The notes beneath the pieces were generated by a model. It saw only the letters and a list, made by a program, of their open reading frames with translations. It was not told where the DNA came from and did not search any database. Both the position numbers and the translations under genes were made by a program. Of a DNA stretch of 64,000 bases, positions 1-12,533 are shown piece after piece (within the stretch, counting starts at the first letter, position 1; each line of letters begins with the position of its first letter). This DNA is from Brachionus plicatilis (Eukaryota; Rotifera; Eurotatoria; Ploima; Brachionidae): the NCBI GenBank assembly GCA_010279815.1, contig QEOQ01000345.1, positions 317,039-381,038 of the forward strand, written 5' to 3'.

Positions 1-482
1 TGGAATTGATTGATGACCTAAAGGATATAAATTCGAAATTCGAGGATGTAATGAAGGAGAACATTGAGAACAACATTTTGAATTCAATACAGGTATTTAA
101 GTATTTGAATGTAAAATGGTCCAAAATGATCAATGAGAGCGAATCATCCGATTCAAGTCATATATCAATCAGAGCCTTGGTCAAACGCACTTCAAATGAT
201 GATGGAAATAGGAAGAAAAAAGAATATTTGTTCTATCTTAGGGAAGCTTTTCTGCAAAGCATGTGCTTGGTGATTCCAAATGAAGATATAAATCAGATTA
301 TTAAGGATAAAATGTTTGAATATGTCAGACCAATTTTAGACTGGATGGAGCTGCATAACGAGCTTGGAACATTTTTTAATGATTTAAATTTGAAAATTCA
401 AAGCTCTAATGATATTATTCAAAATTTGTATAATAATGTTTTTCCTAGTGATTCAGCTCAGCAGTTGTCAAAATTATTATAA
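1..482 (+). CDS. 3' terminal exon of an unidentified gene (partial)
   Basis: The frame is open from the left window edge to a TAA at 480-482, giving about 159 residues of a C-terminus. No methionine start is implied, since the frame continues off the edge. The protein is charged and mostly helical in appearance, with no signal peptide, membrane segment or motif I recognise; it ends in a Ser/Gln/Leu-rich tail. An AATAAA polyadenylation signal lies at 494-499, 12 bp after the stop, which supports a real gene end. Codon composition is less AT-biased than the flanking DNA. I cannot assign a function. Confidence 0.55.
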   Translation, partial: ELIDDLKDINSKFEDVMKENIENNILNSIQVFKYLNVKWSKMINESESSDSSHISIRALVKRTSNDDGNRKKKEYLFYLREAFLQSMCLVIPNEDINQIIKDKMFEYVRPILDWMELHNELGTFFNDLNLKIQSSNDIIQNLYNNVFPSDSAQQLSKLL

Positions 483-603
483 ATATTTTTTCTAATAAAA
501 GACTTGCTACAAGGCAAATTAATAAAATCTATGGTAGATTTCTGTTTTAAATCTGGCATAAAGTTACACTTCCAAAACTAAAAATTCTATGATAATTTTT
601 GAT

Positions 604-1923
604 GGTTATTACTAAAACACGGACCCATACTTATCTCCCTCATTACGACTATGCCATTTATCCTCCACCATTTTTCTAGTACAAAATTTTACCAGCTTTC
701 ACGCAAGATCAAATCTAAGCTCTATCACATTTGGTTCGTCCTTCATTTATGCTTGAAATCAAAAAAGATAGTTTTAATTAACTAAATTTATTTTTTCAAT
801 TTTTCATTTACATCATTTATTTTTTAAGACTCTGTTTATTTAATTTTTTTCTTCATTTTTTAAATTTTTTTTCTTTTCTGCATGTCACTAAAATACTTCT
901 TACATTTGATTTCACTTGAGATTTTTTACAAAATTGATTGCAAAAAAGATTGATAATTAATTTTTATTATTTTGTATTAAAAAACATAAAAATATAGAGG
1001 TAGGATATTAATAAATATTCGGTTGATAAGAAAAATCGCTTAATGTTTTAGCTAATTTATTTAAAAACGATTTATTTTTTTCAACAAATAAAAATAATTA
1101 CCGAAAACTCGGTACCACTCCTCTTTGAAAAATGTCAAAATTTGGGTTAATTCTATATAAACCCAAATAATACCTTCGAAGCCATGCTATAAAATTATTT
1201 AATTTTTTTTTAGAATAAACCTTGAAACCTGACTTTAAACTAAGAGTAAGCGCAAAAACTTGCTTTTATTCTTAGAATAATTTCGAATTTCTTCTGGAAT
1301 AAACTTGTAAAATTGTGGAGTCAAATTAAAAATTAAAAATTAACTTTTATTTAAAATTTTGTCTTTATTTAGAGTAAAAGTTAAATGAAAAAATCGATTG
1401 ACACCGAATTCTGATTTTTTGAAAATTATCTGATTGGAATAATTATCGGTTCATATTAACGAACCCATTTTTGATTAAAAATAAAACTTTTGCATTAGCA
1501 TGATTTAATAATTTCTATTAAATTATTGTAAATTTAAAATTTTAAAATATAGAAAAATTTTTTATTGTTGAGATTTTATATTATTTTTTTGGTCTGGTTA
1601 GAATAGAATAAAACTTTTCTCTTCTGATTTATTGAAACACTTTAGATTTGAATAAAAAATATAAAAAAGAGACAAAAAAAAGTGTTTTTCTATTTTATTT
1701 GCATTGATAATTACTTTTTTTTTTTTTTAATTATAGAAAAGAAGATTTGAATAAAGATTTTTTGATTTAAAATCAAAATGAAGGACGAACCAAATGTGCT
1801 AGAGCTTAGATTTTGGTCTTGCGTGAAAGGTGGGGGATAAATAACATAGTCTTAATGGGGGGGATAATAAGTATGGGTCCGTGTTTTATTTAAAAACTGG
1901 AGTTCCGTGTTTTAGTAATAACC
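604..1923. mobile_element. Non-autonomous DNA transposon with 8-bp target duplication
   Basis: The termini are perfect 20-bp inverted repeats: 604-623 (GGTTATTACTAAAACACGGA) and its exact reverse complement at 1904-1923. Similarity continues inward for about 150 bp on each side (604-755 against 1775-1890), with an extra copy of the outer motif on the right arm. The element is bounded by the direct repeat TTTTTGAT at 596-603 and 1924-1931, an 8-bp target-site duplication. The interior (about 760-1775) is AT-rich with no transposase. An 8-bp duplication occurs in hAT, P, Merlin and a few other superfamilies; the ends lack a typical hAT CAGNG start. A relative lies at 19604-20723. Confidence 0.88.
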
Positions 1924-1931
1924 TTTTTGAT

Positions 1932-3818
1932 TGCTAAAAAATATTAAAAGAGTTTGAACTTAATTTCACAATACTGGACCTTACTAGTATTTGCACCAAT
2001 TTTGTTAATATAGAATAATAAAATAAAACTTTTCGAGTTAAAAATCAATTTTAAATTTAAATTAAGATAAATTTAAATTTGTTGATTTTTGTTGAAGAAT
2101 TTTTCAGTGAAAAATGCTTCGTAGATGAACCATCACTTAATGGCTTCAATCATTTGTTGTTCCTTTTTTATTTTGAATAAGTTTCAAATTAAATTCATAA
2201 AAAATGTTATAGATTAGAAAAGTTCAAAATATTTTTGGGAGAGTTTTGTTAAAGCCAAATAATTAAATTATTTGAAGTTAAATATACAGAGCTATTATAT
2301 TACATGATTGTTTGCAAATCTTATTCAATTTTGAGAAATATTTAAGTGCTATTTTAGAGTAAATTTTTTATTTAGCTATTCTATTATATTTACTTTATAA
2401 ATATTTTCTTTGGATTTAGTTTAAAATTAAAAGTTATTGCTTTTTGCCTCGATTAAACAACTAAAATTTTAAAATAATGTTATATTTATTCAACAATTTA
2501 ATTATATTTGAAGAATGGCTAAAATCAAGCTTTAATTTCAAAAATAAATTTCAAATTTTAGCAATTAACTTTTTTGAATTTTTTGAATTGTTCAAACAAG
2601 CAAAATTATGATTTTTAAAAAAGTGTTCTGATTCTATCTTACCTTTTTTCAATATTTGACTGAAATTTAAAGCATTTTTCAACAAGCAATTTAATTTATT
2701 TACAAAATTTTATGTCTGTTACAAACCTATAACAAGACTTTAACAGAAACTGTAAAAATGAAAACTTCAGTTGATTAAACACTTAGTTTATTATAAAATT
2801 ATGATTGCGCAAGTTAAGCGAGATTTGAAGCTTCTTAAATCAAGAGCAAAAATAAATATTTTTTAATACAGTTTATAGAGTATTTTTTTCGAAATTGACC
2901 TTATTATCGAATAAATGATTTACTTAAAAAAATTTCTGAGTACTTAAAATTAAAAAAGAATAAATTATTAAGGTTTCAATCTGCCAAGAAAGAATTCTAA
3001 TTTTTAACTGAAGCAAGATTAGCTGATTTAAAATTTATCAGTTTTTTTAAAATATTAAAATTTCCACTTTTGATTATTTAATTTAAAAGTGCTTTGAGAA
3101 AAACTTTTCTTTTGCTTTTTTTAACGGATAGTGGATCCAGTCCACCCGGATAGTCAATTGATGGACTTGATTCTTTTAAAAGAAATTTAAATTTAATAGT
3201 TAATTTGATAAATTTAATATTTAGTATTATAGTTAAACTTTTATTTTATCTTAGTTTACGTTATGAATCGTAAATTTAGGTGATATCAAAATATGTGAAA
3301 AGACAATTAAAGAATAAAGATAGCTAAATTTAGAATATCATTGAAAATGAAATTTTTAGAGTGTAAAAAAATAATTTTCATTTTATTTTTGGTAAAAAAA
3401 AAATATATTTCTCTAATTTATTCTGTGGAAAAACTACATTTGCAGTGCTTTAAAAAAAAAACATGAATCAGGAAGGTACACTGTAATTGAGAATGATCAT
3501 AATGGATATAGAGACTTGACATCTGAGCCACAATTCGTGAGATATCAGTAAAACTGTTATTTAAGTAAACTAGTTCTTTGTTTGTTGATCTTTTTTCAAT
3601 TTTTATATTTTACCTATTTTTTCTTAAAATTAAAGAAATTAACACTTTATATATTCTTTAAGTAATCCAATACATAAATGAACAAATTGACTTTTATTTA
3701 ATATAACATGAAAAAATTAATTTTGTTAATGGTTTTATAGATTTTTTAATTTTGTTTTTTTTAATTTTTTGGATTGTTATTAAATATTATCATTTGTAAT
3801 TTTGAAATATTTTTGGTG
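1932..3818. other. AT-rich intergenic DNA, nothing recognised
   Basis: I see no convincing reading frame, RNA gene or terminal repeat pair. Homopolymer A and T runs dominate. A short higher-complexity patch at about 3470-3540 could be a relic of coding sequence but is too short to identify. Confidence 0.5.
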
Positions 3819-4159
3819 TTGTGAATTTAGAATACAAATTGAACAAAAATTCTTCATTTTTTGATAAATTAAAATTAAGGTTAATAAAAAATATTGGAAA
3901 AAATAATGCAACATAGTACAACATACATGCCTAAAATAATTTTTTATTTTCTTTTTTTTTAGTAAATCAAATCAATAATCTATTAAAATTTAATTGATGC
4001 TTTATTTATTATCTTTTTTACATGAGAAAAATTATTTATGTAAAAAAGGTGCAACAAAAATTTTTCACAATGTTGCAGTATTTTTATTAATATTTTGAAT
4101 TAACCTTAATTTATCAAAAAATTAAGAATTTTTGTTCGATTTGTATTTGAAATTCACAA
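3819..4159. mobile_element. MITE, TA-flanked (family copy 1)
   Basis: The ends are inverted repeats beginning TTGTGAATTT (3819-3828) and ending AAATTCACAA (4150-4159). The next inner blocks are also complementary: an ACAAATTGAACAAAAATTCTT-like arm on the left and its reverse complement near 4110-4145. The right flank is TA (4160-4161); the left flank is TG, a probable mutated TA. The interior contains tracts related to TGCAACA. A second copy with the same ends lies at 23634-24002. TA flanks suggest a Tc1/mariner-type mobiliser. There is no coding capacity. Confidence 0.8.
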
Positions 4160-4161
4160 TA

Positions 4162-5188
4162 CGAATATTTTTTATGATTAAATAAACTGAGAAAAAAATA
4201 AAACTTTAGTAAATTACTGAAGCATCGAAAATATAAATAGGGTTAAATTTAAGCATATAAAAGAACCAAAAACAAAAAAAATTTAATATAGATATCTGAA
4301 AATGATGTAGTCATCATTATGAAAATTAAAATTGAAAAATTAAAATTAAATGATTAAATTAGTTTTTTTTTTATTTAATATTTTTTTTAAAATATTTTTT
4401 GCAAGAGTTTGTGAAAAATTGAATATTACAGTCATCATGAAATATCATGTTCAAATATCATGCAATTTTAAAAACTATTTTTTTAGTTTCATGAAATTCA
4501 GAGAAAAACTGAGTAAAAGAAAATAAAAATATCTTTTTTTTCTATTCTAATTAATTCTTTAATGGCAACATAATGCAAAAGACTTTGTTTTATAAATAAT
4601 TTTGAAAATCTGCTAAAAATAAGCAAAATGAAAAAAGATAGAAATTTCTAAAAAAATATATTTATGTTATTTTTACAGTTTATACATGAACCGATCTTAG
4701 CTGCATTTTGTTACTCATTGAAAAAGATATTTCTTTAATTTCACTAAACTTAGAGTAATTATAAAAAAATAAATTGACCAAGAACTTTAACATGCCACTT
4801 TAAACAGCTTAAAAAATTTTTTAAAATTTTCAATGATAATTTATAATAAAGGAAAGATGGTAAACTTTGAACTGTTTTTGAAATGGGCCATGTCTAATAA
4901 TTGAGTAAGAGTGGTAAATTCATGCAAAAAAAATTTTTAATTTTTATTATAGTACATTAAGTTAAAATTTAAAAAATTCAAAAGTACTGGAAAAAAAAGC
5001 TCAATTTTTTTTCTTATTCGTATGATCAATGTACACAGAATTTGAAGTAATGAAGCTGTCATTGTTAAAATCCTGGTCCCAGTTGAACATAATCTCCGAA
5101 TTGTTGCGATCAAATTTACACTTTTGCCTTTTGTGCAAAAAAATGAGAGTAAAATTTTTTAAAATTTTCTTTTATTTTAGAATAAAAC
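4162..5188. other. AT-rich intergenic DNA 3' of the FAM228-like gene
   Basis: No reading frame or RNA gene is visible. The stretch is A/T homopolymer-rich. The 3' untranslated region of the minus-strand gene at 5189-6178 must lie at its right end. Confidence 0.5.
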
Positions 5189-6178
5189 TCACGAGCTTTT
5201 AATTCGTGCAGTTGAGTTTATAGTGCTGTGATTGTTCAAAAGCCATTTATTCCAATCAATGTTCTCACGTGTTTCGCCATCATTCAAAATTCTGGGCAAT
5301 CTGGCCCTTTGCACTTGGCTTGAGGTGAATTTTTTGCCCGTCAAACATTTGAAAATTAACTTTTGCTCATCGTTGTCCTTCCGAGACCGAACAGAGGTCG
5401 GGTCTTTAAACGGCCTGACAAAGCTTGCCTCCAATGGCACCAAATTAACAGGATCATACTCTTCGCTCTGGAAGTCGTCCCTGAACACACATCCCCGCTC
5501 ATTCGTGTGACTCAAGTACTCCTCGTAGCGTAGGTCACGCAAAGACCGCGCAAACTTGGCACTCGGACTGCTCATGTTCTTCTGAATTTCGCGCTTGATC
5601 GGCTCATACACATGCAGGTGCCAATTTTTGTAAATCAATTCCTTTTTGCGAAGCTGGCTCACATCCGACTTTTCTATATCCCTCTTGATTTCCTTCAAGT
5701 CTAAATTAACTTAAGCCAAAACTTTTAATAAAAAATTCAATTACTTCAATCATTTGTTTCTGCTGAGCCAAATATTCATTCAGTCTGATCTTAAAAAAAG
5801 GTAATTAAGATTAAAATGTGCAGCTGATTTTTTAATTACATAATATTCTAGATCTGAAGGACTCTCGTTTATTTTTTGCTGAATTAAATTGTTCATGCAC
5901 TTGACTTTTTTGAAGTTAAGCTTTTTCAATGGATGCTTTGAGTAAAAGTCTTTGGTCAAGAGTTGCGGGTCAAAAGGCGCAGTGGCCTGGTGGGCTTTGG
6001 TCTGGGCTTTGGCAGGCGCATCCATGATCTGAGTGAACGAGACCATGGACGGTGTCTTGGGGTGCTTTTTGGGCCGGTCCGAGCTCAGCTCGACATCGTC
6101 ATCCAAGAGCCTGGCCAAGTCGGAATTGTGTGCGCTTATTTTTCCCGAGTTGCTCTTTTGGCACACCATCGAAATCAT
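5189..6178 (-). CDS. FAM228-like protein, three exons
   Basis: The model reads 6178-5840, 5789-5745, 5692-5189, with introns of 50 and 52 bp, both GT-AG and phase 0. It encodes about 295 residues. The short middle exon encodes 15 residues (IRLNEYLAQQKQMIE); an acceptor at 5693 rather than 5701 keeps frame into exon 3. An in-frame stop upstream of the ATG at 6178 fixes the start within that exon. Exon 3 has a basic helical stretch (RKKELIYKNW, then YEPIKREI) followed by a YDPV motif and a CLTGKKF motif, as I remember them from the FAM228A/B family; human FAM228B has a similar length. The family has no firmly known molecular function. The N-terminal third is low-complexity and polar. Family assignment is from memory and moderate; a coding gene is near certain. 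Confidence 0.72.
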
Positions 6179-7183
6179 TTCCGAACCAATTTGTTTCTAT
6201 TATGCAAATTCTTGAGGTAATTTCCAACTATGAACAAAGCTCAAAAGAAAGCCGAGTTAAACATAAACAGAAATCTATTACTATAGAAATATGAAAATAA
6301 AAATTTCGTTTTTTTTATTTTTATTTTTAAATTTGTAAATTAAATAAAAATTTAAATAGCTTAATTAATATCATTTGTAAATATTGTTAATGTTTTAAAT
6401 GGAAAAGGATAAATACCTTGGAAACAATGTAGACTAAGACAGGCTCTTTATCACTCGCGTGATCAAATATATCCGATTAGAATTTAGCTATTTTTGTTTC
6501 AGAGTTCCAATTAATGAGAAGCCATTGAAAAACAAAAGCATTTCAAAGTATGCTGTAGACTTTTAGCTAATTGCTATGACTTCGACAAACTTATCTTATC
6601 GAGTCATATGAATAATTAAAAGCTAGAATGCTTTGGGCTTCTAAACGTCTTAAATTAATTGTAGTGATTGTATGCTCGTTGCCACCATCCACTTTGTTTC
6701 GATTTAATTAACTTTCTTCTTCCATTGTTCCCTGATCTTAAAGTCGATTTGAATCTACCGAGATTTTATTGACTCTTAAAGTTGCTTGAACACAAACTAG
6801 ACTTTTTTTATTTTTATTTTAAGTAAATTTTGAATTTTTGAGAGGCTTTTGAAATAAAAACAAGGATTTTATTAATTCGTTTTGTGTATTCAAGAACTGG
6901 TATTAAAAAAAATTAATACAAAATATTTTATTGTCTATCATCTCATCTAATACTTTGCTTTTTTGAAATTTAAGCCAATTTATGAGTTTTTAAAATTCAA
7001 AAAATTATAACAACATAAATTTTCCCATGCATAATTCATCAAAATATTTGTTTTTTTTTTTATTTAAAAAAATGGTGTATATTTTGGACTTTAAAAAAAA
7101 ATTTATACAAATTATATAAAAATCATTAAAAAAGTGAGATGTTTCAAATTTTTAAAAAAAAAAAATTGATATTATGGAAATTA
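6179..7183. other. Intergenic DNA, upstream flank of the FAM228-like gene
   Basis: The 6420-6800 part is less AT-biased than its surroundings and lies 240-620 bp upstream of the minus-strand start, so it may hold the promoter. I could not identify individual sites. The remainder (6800-7183) is A/T-rich. Confidence 0.35.
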
Positions 7184-7907
7184 CAGTAAAAGCCGTCTAT
7201 AATAAACTCGTTTATAGACAATTTTCGGTTATAATAAAGAAATCTTAAAAAGACAAAATCTTTTTCTATTCTCCTAATGTAAATTTTGTTGTTTATTATA
7301 AATTCCTTTATAGTAAATTTTTGCTTATAGTAAACTATTTAGAAAAAACAATTGAGACTTTACAAAAGAAAATTTGATTTTTATAGTAAATTTTTTTTTG
7401 AAATAAAATGTCGACTTGTATTAGAGGAAAAGCAAGAAATATTAAAAAAAATAATAAGCGAGCAGCTTTAAGTTTACAAAAAAAAAATTGATATTCTCAA
7501 TTCATTAACAAATGGGTATGATAGCAAAACATTCGCAGAGAGTTTTTCTATTCATCCTTAAACAATTTGTGTAATAGAAAAAATGAAAAAAAAATATCCT
7601 GATCTCCATGCAAAAGACATTAATGAAAACATTGAAAATTAAAGAGTCAGGAAAGCACCATTAATTGAGGAAGCTTTATACAACTGGTTTGTAAATGCTT
7701 CTTCAAGATTGATACCTTTATCAAATGCTGTTCTAAAAGCAATATATAGATATATAGATGTTTACCTGACAGAAAGATTGCATAAAAGACCGACCAAGTG
7801 TATTGATAAAAATAATAAAAAATAGGGTCATTTTTTAATAATAAATTTCCGCTTATAATAAATTTTTTATTGTGCAAATAGGAATTTACTATAACCGGCT
7901 TTTACTG
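7184..7907 (+). mobile_element. Internally deleted pogo/Tigger-type transposon
   Basis: Inverted repeats start CAGTAAAAGCCGTCTATAAT at 7184 and end with the complement of CAGTAAAAGCCGGTTATAGT at 7907; both ends are flanked by TA (7182-7183, 7908-7909). Repeated TTATAATAAATT-like motifs fill the subterminal zones. Between about 7408 and 7830 the plus strand carries a decayed transposase N-terminus: a CENP-B/Psq-type helix-turn-helix (around KKIDILNSLTNGYDSKTFAE) and then a Tc5/CENP-B-like second domain (LIEEALYNWFVNASSRLIP). At least two in-frame stops interrupt it, and no DDE catalytic core is present. TA duplication plus CENP-B-like domains are diagnostic of the pogo/Tigger branch of Tc1/mariner. 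Confidence 0.85.
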
Positions 7908-7909
7908 TA

Positions 7910-10900
7910 AATAGTTATTTTGATTAGCTTTTTTAGTGTAATTAAGTTAAGAAATTAATAAATTTAGGAAAAAATTTTTTTTTTATTCGCTCCTTGTTGA
8001 GCATAAGATCGTTAATTTCAATTTAATATCAGTGGAGTTGTGATATCAACCAAATGGACAATATAATGCCATTAATGACGCTTGAAACTGAAAACCTCCG
8101 GGGAAGTCTCAAGCAGAAAAGTGGAATATTTACTGCATATAAAATTTAAAGAATTTTGTTTTTAAAAATAAAAACTTAATATTCTATGATTGATTTAATT
8201 TCAATGAATAAGATTTCAAAATTAACTCTAATTTTTTTTTAAATAAATTTGAAACATCGCGCTTTTCAATGCATTTAAAAAATTTTTAATAAATATTCCA
8301 AATATATTTTGCTTTACCCCAGGGTTCATTCAAATTAACTAAGTCTTCGTTCAAACCCTCTTGTTTGGACATTATTGATTTAATTTTTTTAATTAAGAAT
8401 AATTAAAAAAAAAACCATGTACAAAATTAAAATAAAATATAGTACAGAATTGATTTCAATAAAATTGTAGATTTACAAAATTTATATTGCTAAAAAATTC
8501 CAAAAAAGAATTTTTGGTATTTTAACCATTTCCAATATTTGCAAATTTTCATTTGAATATTGATAATTTAATTCAAAAATTTTTAATAATGATAGGTTCA
8601 AGCAATAGAAATCAGAGATGGTGGCAAAATATCACCCGAGTCTAGAAAAAATATACATCTAATAATTAGTTTTACTATTTTTATTCAAAAAAAAATATCA
8701 AAAATACTGAAATTGAGGACATCTTTATTTATTGATAATTAAAATATCGAAAAATATAACGAAAGTGTGTATTTTAATGAAAATATTAAAAAAAGAAAAA
8801 CAAAAGTTTGCTTTAAAACTTCAAATTTCTTTAAAAAAATCATTAAAGAACAAAACGATATTTGCATTGAATTTTTTCCTTTTTTATTTTTTCGACCAAA
8901 TAGGTTTTTTTAAGCTATTGAAAAAATAAAAAATAATATAAAGAATTCTAAAATGAAAAAATAGTAAACTCAGACTCTGTTACATAAATCAAATCTTTTT
9001 TTTTTAAGGTTTTTTATTTCTTTAAAGAAAGGCTACGAGCAGGGCTCCTTCAGCCAGTTATATGATTTTAAAGTCTTATTATAAACAAAATTTAGACTAA
9101 ATGAACATAAAATGAACAAAAAAATAGTAACTTAGTTTTTTTTTTAAAATTGATACCAAAGTCAATTTTCTGAATTAGTTCAATTAATTTACGAAAAGAT
9201 TTCAATTATTTTACTGTTTTATTTTTACTGATTTTATTTATTAATTTGCAAATTAATTATAAATTGTTATTATTATTAGCTAAAAAATAATTTTGCTGAC
9301 AAAAAAGCAATTTGAAAATAATTTTCTGATTAAAATTTACTGATGGGATAATCATTTCTACTGAATAAAATATTATATTTACTGATTAATTCTATTATTT
9401 TTACTGAAGCGATAATCATATGCCATTTAGATTTGCTGATCTAGAATCGGTTCATTCAAGTATTAACATCGAAGTATTAACGTGTGAAAATATGCTTAAT
9501 TTAGACTTTAAAGGATATCGTTAGCAATCATTAACTTAGCATCTTAGTTAAGTTTTTATACTTAAATTGTTACTAGTTGCAATATAAAATGAATTTTTAT
9601 AAAAAGAGTTTTATTATGTTTTGTTGTTGTTGTAGTATTTTCTTGATTAATAAAGATATTAATTGCAAATGAGTCTTTGAACATTATTAGCTATGACTAA
9701 AAGAGGACTCAGGATACGCTCTACAATACAAGATAATGGTCCATCAACTAAGAGATCGAGGTCTTCTAAGGCTCCACCCTAATTTGTGGAAAAAAATTAT
9801 ACAAAAATTTTCATAGAAAATGATTATCATAGAAAATTGTGAAAGATATTTATCATCATAGAAATTAAAAATTACCTACTTTAATCGAAAATTATTTTAT
9901 CGAAAAGACAAATTTTGTTTAATCATTTTCAGAGGGAAAACTTTTCAATAGAAATTTTCATAGATTTGCTTTTTTAAAATTTTAAATTTAAAATGTCGCT
10001 ATATTTGAACGTGATTTAAGGGAAATAAAAAAAGATAGCATGCTTTTTGATCACTTTATTTCAATAAATATTTCAATAAGATGAATTAGCTAACTTATTT
10101 GAATGGTATAATAGAAATTAAAAAAAAACATTTGCTGTTATTGACAATTTTTTTATTGAAAAATATACAAAAAAAAACAATTGACTAAAATCTGTTTAAA
10201 AATCTGTTTTAGTTCGCTCAATTATAAATTTCTATGATAATAACTTTCTTTAAATAAATAATTAAAAATTTGTATTGACTTTTTTGTGTGAAAATTTAAA
10301 ATGCCCATTAGATTCCATTGCATTCTTAGAGATAGATTGAAAATAAAGCTTTGAAACTTTTAAAAACTTTAAATTCTGCGACTAAATTAAATAAGGAATT
10401 GTAAGTGTTTTGAACAATTTTGAAATCTGAAATTTGATCTAAAAGTTTACTTTAACATTTACTTTATTATACTTTAAAATCTATTTTTTATTATATTTAA
10501 TTTGTAAATATTTATGGACGATTAAAAAATCGAAACCACAAAATTGGAATAAAAAAACCCAATTTTTTTTTTGTTTTAAGTCCTAGTCCTTAATTTTAGA
10601 AAATTTGACTAAAAAAATCAAGTTATTTTTAAGTCCAGAATCGGAATTAAAAAAAATTTAAAATTTTTATAAATATTTTTAAAATTAATATTTAACATTT
10701 TTAAATGAAACTTGTTAAACGTATGCAGAACAAAACAATTTATAAATCTTTAAATCTAAAATTAATATTAAAATATCTAACAAAAGCCCCATTTTGTTAG
10801 ATTTTTTTGTCACCCAGTTTATTATATTTTTACAATTTTTCCTATTGCAAGTTCAAAAAAAAAATCTGTGAAAAAAAATCAATTTACTAAATTTATTTCT

Positions 10901-11030
10901 AAATTATAAATTAACTCTGACCACTCACTCAAAACTTTTCTGACAAAATCCACAATTTTTCATTTTAAAATGAATAAAAAGCCCAAAAAAATTTTTTTAA
11001 ATAATTTAATTTAAGTTTATTTGCTAAAAA
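7910..11030. other. AT-rich intergenic DNA with minor relics
   Basis: No intact gene is seen. A short open stretch at about 9693-9782 (+) starts MTKRGLRIRS and ends in basic KRSRSSKAPP before a stop; it looks like the N-terminus of a mobile-element protein. A GC-richer patch at 9026-9062 resembles a LINE 3' end but is too short to call. An AATAAA on the minus strand (11016-11021) belongs to the eIF5 gene. The rest is A/T-rich. Confidence 0.4.
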
Positions 11031-12323
11031 TTAAATATTGTCAATATCGATATCTTCATCATTGCCTTGTTCTTCATTAATCGGCCTAACGGACTCTACT
11101 TTTTCAATTGTCAACCCTTGAACCCGATGACTGAACTCAAAGAACTCGTCATCTTCCTCATCTTCTTCATTCATGACCTTTTTCTCATTCACAGCGCTCT
11201 TTTCTTCTTCCTCGTCACTCTCTACCTCAGCCTCTCTAAGCCATTTAACAAAAGGCGACACTTTTTCATGCAATTTTCTCGACATTTCTTTACTAATATA
11301 CTTCTTGGACTCTTTTGCCGACCATTCGACTATGGCCTCTTCCTCAAGTATGTCCATGTCGTAGAACTGTTTTAAAATGTTCACTGACTTGTCAAAAAGT
11401 TTATCTTTATATACATCGGCAACAAGCTTCTCGAACCCGCCGAGCAAATACCTTTGAGCTTTTTTGTTCTCATTGCAGAAGCGCAGCAATAAAATTCTAT
11501 AAGTCTTTATCTCTTCGAGAATATTTTCTGTAAATAATAACTCGGTAAAAATTAGTAGACACTTTTCGCGTATTCCCAAACGCTCCGCTTCATTTAAAAG
11601 CTCTTTCTGCACAATTGAATCCAACAAGCACCCAGTTTCTTTTTTTTCGCTGACCAGCTTAAAAAATTGATTAGCCGACTCTTTGTGGTCAGTTTTGTAC
11701 ACTTCAGCCTTGAGGCCATCAGTCATTTCTTTCAGTCGCGACACATAGGCATCGCTGGTCAACTCGTCTTGGTCAAAGTCTTCCTCTTTTTCTTCTGTTT
11801 CCAATTTTTTCTCCACCTCAACACTCTTGCTCAATTTGGACTTTTTGGCCAATTTTTTCGATTCGGATTTTTTGTCCGAGCCATCGGGCGGATTGTTTAT
11901 GATAAATGTGGTTAGTTTGTGGACATTTTTGGCAATTAAATTGCCGTGTCCACACGCTAGGCATTTTTGTTTGATAGCACCATTGCTAATGCTCAGCACA
12001 GTCTCTGGGTTGCTGCACTTGGGACACAGTACAAATCTTTTGATAAATGAGTAAAGAAGATTGAGCAGTTTGTCAGTGTCATGTGATCCGTTCACAGTGT
12101 AAATGTCGCTTGCCATGGTGACTTGTGCGCCAAGTTCGCAGCCAAAATACTTGGTCAAGTAAGAAGGCGGCCTGCCCAAAGACTTTGCCACTTGGTTGAT
12201 GTTTGTTAGTACGGTTTTGATGCCGTTTCCGCTTCCCTCAATTTTGGCTGTGATTTTGGGCATTTTGTAGCGGTAATGCGGATCTTTAGTGTCCTTTAGA
12301 ATTGGCAGCATTTGGTCGTACAT
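11031..12323 (-). CDS. eIF5: Eukaryotic translation initiation factor 5 (eIF5)
   Basis: The 430-residue intronless frame matches eIF5, the GTPase-activating protein for eIF2 in the 43S pre-initiation complex. The N-terminal domain (about 15-145) carries the YRYKMP motif with Arg18, corresponding to the catalytic Arg15 of human eIF5, then GNGIKT, the conserved YFGCELGAQ block and a C4 zinc ribbon (Cys100, 103, 121, 124). Residues 150-185 are a Lys/Glu-rich linker. The C-terminal half is the HEAT-like W2 domain that contacts eIF2-beta and eIF3, ending in acidic/aromatic boxes (EEDEEDDEFFEF). Length agrees with the human protein (431). Met1 is followed by Met5 and Met21; Met1 suits the family length best. 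A polyadenylation signal lies at 11016-11021. Lack of introns is notable next to the intron-bearing TMEM19 gene. Confidence 0.97.
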   Translation of the reverse strand: MYDQMLPILKDTKDPHYRYKMPKITAKIEGSGNGIKTVLTNINQVAKSLGRPPSYLTKYFGCELGAQVTMASDIYTVNGSHDTDKLLNLLYSFIKRFVLCPKCSNPETVLSISNGAIKQKCLACGHGNLIAKNVHKLTTFIINNPPDGSDKKSESKKLAKKSKLSKSVEVEKKLETEEKEEDFDQDELTSDAYVSRLKEMTDGLKAEVYKTDHKESANQFFKLVSEKKETGCLLDSIVQKELLNEAERLGIREKCLLIFTELLFTENILEEIKTYRILLLRFCNENKKAQRYLLGGFEKLVADVYKDKLFDKSVNILKQFYDMDILEEEAIVEWSAKESKKYISKEMSRKLHEKVSPFVKWLREAEVESDEEEEKSAVNEKKVMNEEDEEDDEFFEFSHRVQGLTIEKVESVRPINEEQGNDEDIDIDNI

Positions 12324-12533
12324 TTTTGTTTCTTTCTGTTTTAAACATTAGCTCAAGCATCAAATTGGAATTTGTTTAATTCTTGCCTAATATTTATACT
12401 AAATTTTAAGATTTTTGTGCAAGCTTCTTAAATGCATGCTTTAGTTGTGAACAAAGTTTAAAAATGCTTGAAAATTTGACAATATTAAAGTTAATGCCAA
12501 AAAATTAAATGCTAAAATCTTCTAGGATTTTTA

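Noticed and set aside
5963..6294. Overlapping plus-strand frames opposite the FAM228-like gene
   Set aside because: They mirror the less AT-rich minus-strand coding exon and have no recognisable domain.
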